A stretch of DNA of 23,562 bases from Conidiobolus incongruus B7586. Taxonomy: Eukaryota; Entomophthoromycota; Entomophthoromycetes; Entomophthorales; Conidiobolaceae. Of the stretch, positions 20,981 through 23,562 are shown in pieces. The notes under the pieces were generated by a model. The model was not told the origin of the DNA. It was given only the letters and a program-made list of their open reading frames with translations, and made no database searches. The stretch covers positions 1 through 23,562 of the forward strand of contig JNEM01014790.1 in the NCBI GenBank assembly GCA_000697335.1, written 5' to 3'. The position numbers were made by a program, and so were the translations under genes. Each line of letters opens with the position of its first letter. The first letter of the stretch is position 1.

Positions 20981-21007
20981 TTGATTATTTTGATAATCAA
21001 CCAATCA
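20981..21007 (-). promoter_or_regulatory. Palindrome plus CCAAT box upstream of the WD40 gene
   Basis: TTGATTAT and ATAATCAA form a perfect 8-bp inverted repeat (20981-20988, 20993-21000) with loop TTTG. It is followed at once by CCAATCA (21001-21007). The flanks, AA before and AA after, fit the NF-Y/HAP preference for purines next to CCAAT. The site lies about 190 bp upstream of the WD40 start codon, a usual distance for CCAAT boxes, and on the strand opposite to the gene, which these boxes tolerate. Its function is inferred from motif and position only. Confidence 0.4.
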
Positions 21008-21009
21008 AA

Positions 21010-23069
21010 TATAAATATTCATCACATTCGCGTTATGGATATAAAATGAATTTGAAAATAAACTCGATTTGTAAAAATCGGTTGGGTACATGTATAAAAA
21101 TTAAACATGATAGAATGATTTGAATATTATCAATATAATTCCTTTTATAAGTTAATATATAACTTATATAGTTGAAATTTTTTAAAGATATTTAATGTTT
21201 TTATTGCCTCAAAAGGAAATGACTCCATTATTCAATACACATACTTCAATTCTCTCCATTTTTATTAACTTTAAAATTTCATGCACCAAATAGCTGTTCA
21301 ATATATTTACCAAGTGTCTAGTTTTTAAAATTTAAATTTCATTCATTATAAATCCAGTTTTATGTTTTTCAATAATTAGGTAAACAAATCCTTTCCCAGA
21401 TATCCTTACTAATAAAATATCTAAATATTCTTCAAACTAAGCATATTTATAGGATATTTTTTAAATTCATGTAATATGTTTGACTAATTAAAATCATTGA
21501 CAGATTTACTAGATAATTATACTAATATTGACAATTTTATAATAAATTTATTTTGTATATCAGGATATTTGTTATATATCCAATAACAATAGTTTTATGA
21601 TTTATTAGTTATATTTCAGTTAATATCTATCGGTTTCATTTTAATTTTTTAAAATATATATTAACAACTTATTCAAACAAATTATTCGTATCAGCTCTAA
21701 TATTAAATTTATCTGAAAACTGAATAGATTTTTAATAAAAGTTAGTTCAATCTAAAATACAAATTTTTAATATTTTCTCATTCAATTTATTACATATTAT
21801 ATTAAATTCATGAAAATAATATAATTGGTAATTGACTAATTGATTTATATTTATAATTAATATAAATAATTAAGATCTAATTACGCATATTTAAGATAAA
21901 AAATATTAATTATTCTAATATATTTTGTCTTTCAATAAAATCACCATTTTTTTAAATTTCAACTATGAATTATAAACTTTTTTTATTTAATATTTTCTTT
22001 TTTTCACAATATAATTTAATTCATGAAGAAAATTATTACAGTTGAAAAAATATTAAAAATCAAAATTAAATATATAATTAGTAGGAATTTATACTATCTG
22101 TTTTTTGTTAATATATATATATATATATATATTGATATTTAATTATTGAGCATTCTTTAAAATTATTATATATATAGTTTTATAGTGAGTTTAATATTAT
22201 TAACTAAATAACCACGGTATCAAAACTCCCTTATTATATTTTTATCTTTATATTAATATTTGAAATTTTAAATAATTCAATAAGTTCAGGTAGTTTATTA
22301 ACATTTTCAAATATATTAAATAATAAACTTACTCTGATATTATAAATTTTATAAAAATATTTTTTAATATCTATAATTTGGAAATATCAAAAAATATTTA
22401 ATAATCATTTATATATATTTAATTAACCATTGCTTTTAATACATTGAAGATGAAATTGTTAAATCTTTTATTTAAAACTATTCTTAATTGAATTAAAAAA
22501 TTATTTATATATTATATTAATTTATATTGTTTTTATTATCAAACATTTTATATATTCTAAATTATATTTTATTATTATTCAATAAAAATATATTTTTTAT
22601 CTATAATCCAATTTTCTTATATTTTTTTAATAAATATTTTATTAATATATTTTCTTTCTTTATTATATTCATTTTTATATTCGAAAAGATAAAATATTCT
22701 TATTAAAAATTCATTTCAAATTTTTTAATATTAAACCAATTTAGAGTTAAATATTATATTGTTCAAAATAGAAATAATTATATTTATTACTCAAAAAACT
22801 TTAATTATTATATAAATTCAAGTAGGTATTTTGGATATATATTATTTTATAAATTAATTAAATTTATCACTTTCCTTTAATAATCATTTATATCCATAAA
22901 TATCAATAATAAAAATTAATATAAAGTTATGATAAATAAACTAATAAATATATCTTTTTATCTTTATTCAGAAATATCCATTCTTTAGGGTCTTTTTAAT
23001 AATTTTAATAAAAATATTGAATTATAACAAATATAAGATAATTGTTTCATATCAAAAACTTAATTTATA
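21010..23069. other. AT-rich non-coding DNA
   Basis: No open frame of note on either strand. It contains the AT microsatellite listed separately and long A/T-only runs. No gene, RNA or named element is supported. Confidence 0.65.
22111..22132. repeat. (AT)11 microsatellite
   Basis: Eleven uninterrupted AT dinucleotides, the longest pure dinucleotide run I see in the window. Confidence 0.9.
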
Positions 23070-23562
23070 ATAAGCTATTTATATTTAAATTAATAAACCC
23101 TATTAATTTTCCATAACTCTATGGTAATCTGTTATTTACCATCAATGATTCCCTATATAAGCTCAAAAAATCTAAATCCACTTATAATTGCTATTATTAT
23201 TATCTTAGTATAATTAATTATTGGATAATTTATATTATAAAATTTATATCTTAAAATTAAATATATAAATAATATTTTAATTTTTGATTTTTTTAATATA
23301 TTATTAATTTTATAAAAGATATATATATAATAGTTTTTTTATTATAAAATTGATTTTTAAAATTAATTATTTAATTAAAATATATTTTTCATTATATTTA
23401 TCTATAATCTTAACATATTTAAGTTTAGGTTTAAATATATCTTTATTATGATTTTTAATAATTTTAACTATAATAAACTAACTAATAATAGTAATTTTAA
23501 TAATATCATAAGTTGATTTATCATTTTTATAAAGTTAATTGATATATAAATAAATTTTTTTA
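23070..23562 (+). repeat. Long AT-rich dispersed repeat, copy C, cut by the window edge
   Basis: Text here aligns with about 12580-13020 of copy A in the same orientation. Shared blocks include AATAAGCTATTT-like text at the left, TGGATAATTTAT (about 23222-23233, against about 12733-12744), a TTTTTGATTTTT and TATATTATTA block (about 23280-23307) and GATTTTTAAAATTAATT-like text near 23351-23368. The match would continue past the window. At 23111-23142 it carries overlapping hairpins CCATA/TATGG and ATGGTAA/TTACCAT, which compete for the ATGG. Confidence 0.4.

Noticed and set aside
1-23562. tRNA, rRNA or CRISPR-like arrays
   Set aside because: No B-box word followed by a matching acceptor stem, no conserved rRNA text, and no regularly spaced identical repeats were found on either strand.

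Overview
The window reads as a piece of a very AT-rich eukaryotic nuclear genome. The best-resolved gene, at the right, is split by eight GT-AG introns of only 45-58 nt with CTAA-type branch signals close to the 3' splice site, and it uses the standard code. That architecture, plus a BED/hAT-derived gene and long gene-poor AT-rich DNA, points most naturally to an early-diverging fungus (entomophthoralean or glomeromycete-like genomes fit). This is inference; a non-fungal protist cannot be excluded.

Layout: 1-3960 is AT-rich non-coding DNA, with a slightly GC-richer patch at about 1800-2080 that holds four perfect six-base-pair hairpins in a row. A GC-richer gene island spans 3961-5690. It holds a short minus-strand reading frame (3961-4254) interrupted by one TGA that lies inside a possible 51-nt intron, a 259-residue BED zinc-finger protein with a hAT-transposase-like N-terminal block but no catalytic core (4317-5096, minus), and an unresolved coding-like stretch (about 5300-5690).

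From 5691 to 18840 no gene can be supported. That desert contains a perfect 14-bp hairpin (7093-7128), a pair of diverged inverted repeat arms (about 7940-8136 and 8427-8640), a few GC-richer relic patches (about 10000-10235, 12050-12390, 17640-17940) and two diverged direct copies of a long AT-rich repeat (about 12580-14370 and 15950-17165). A third copy enters at the right edge (about 23070-23562).

At 18841-20814 on the minus strand lies a complete nine-exon gene for a 523-residue WD40-repeat protein with a basic N-terminal tail carrying a GRP AT-hook-like core. A CCAAT box next to an 8-bp palindrome lies about 190 bp upstream of its start. Beyond 21010 the sequence is AT-rich non-coding DNA.

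The genes do not form an obvious pathway. The BED protein and the WD40 protein may both act in the nucleus, but nothing in the sequence links them. No CRISPR array, rRNA, convincing tRNA or intact mobile element was seen.
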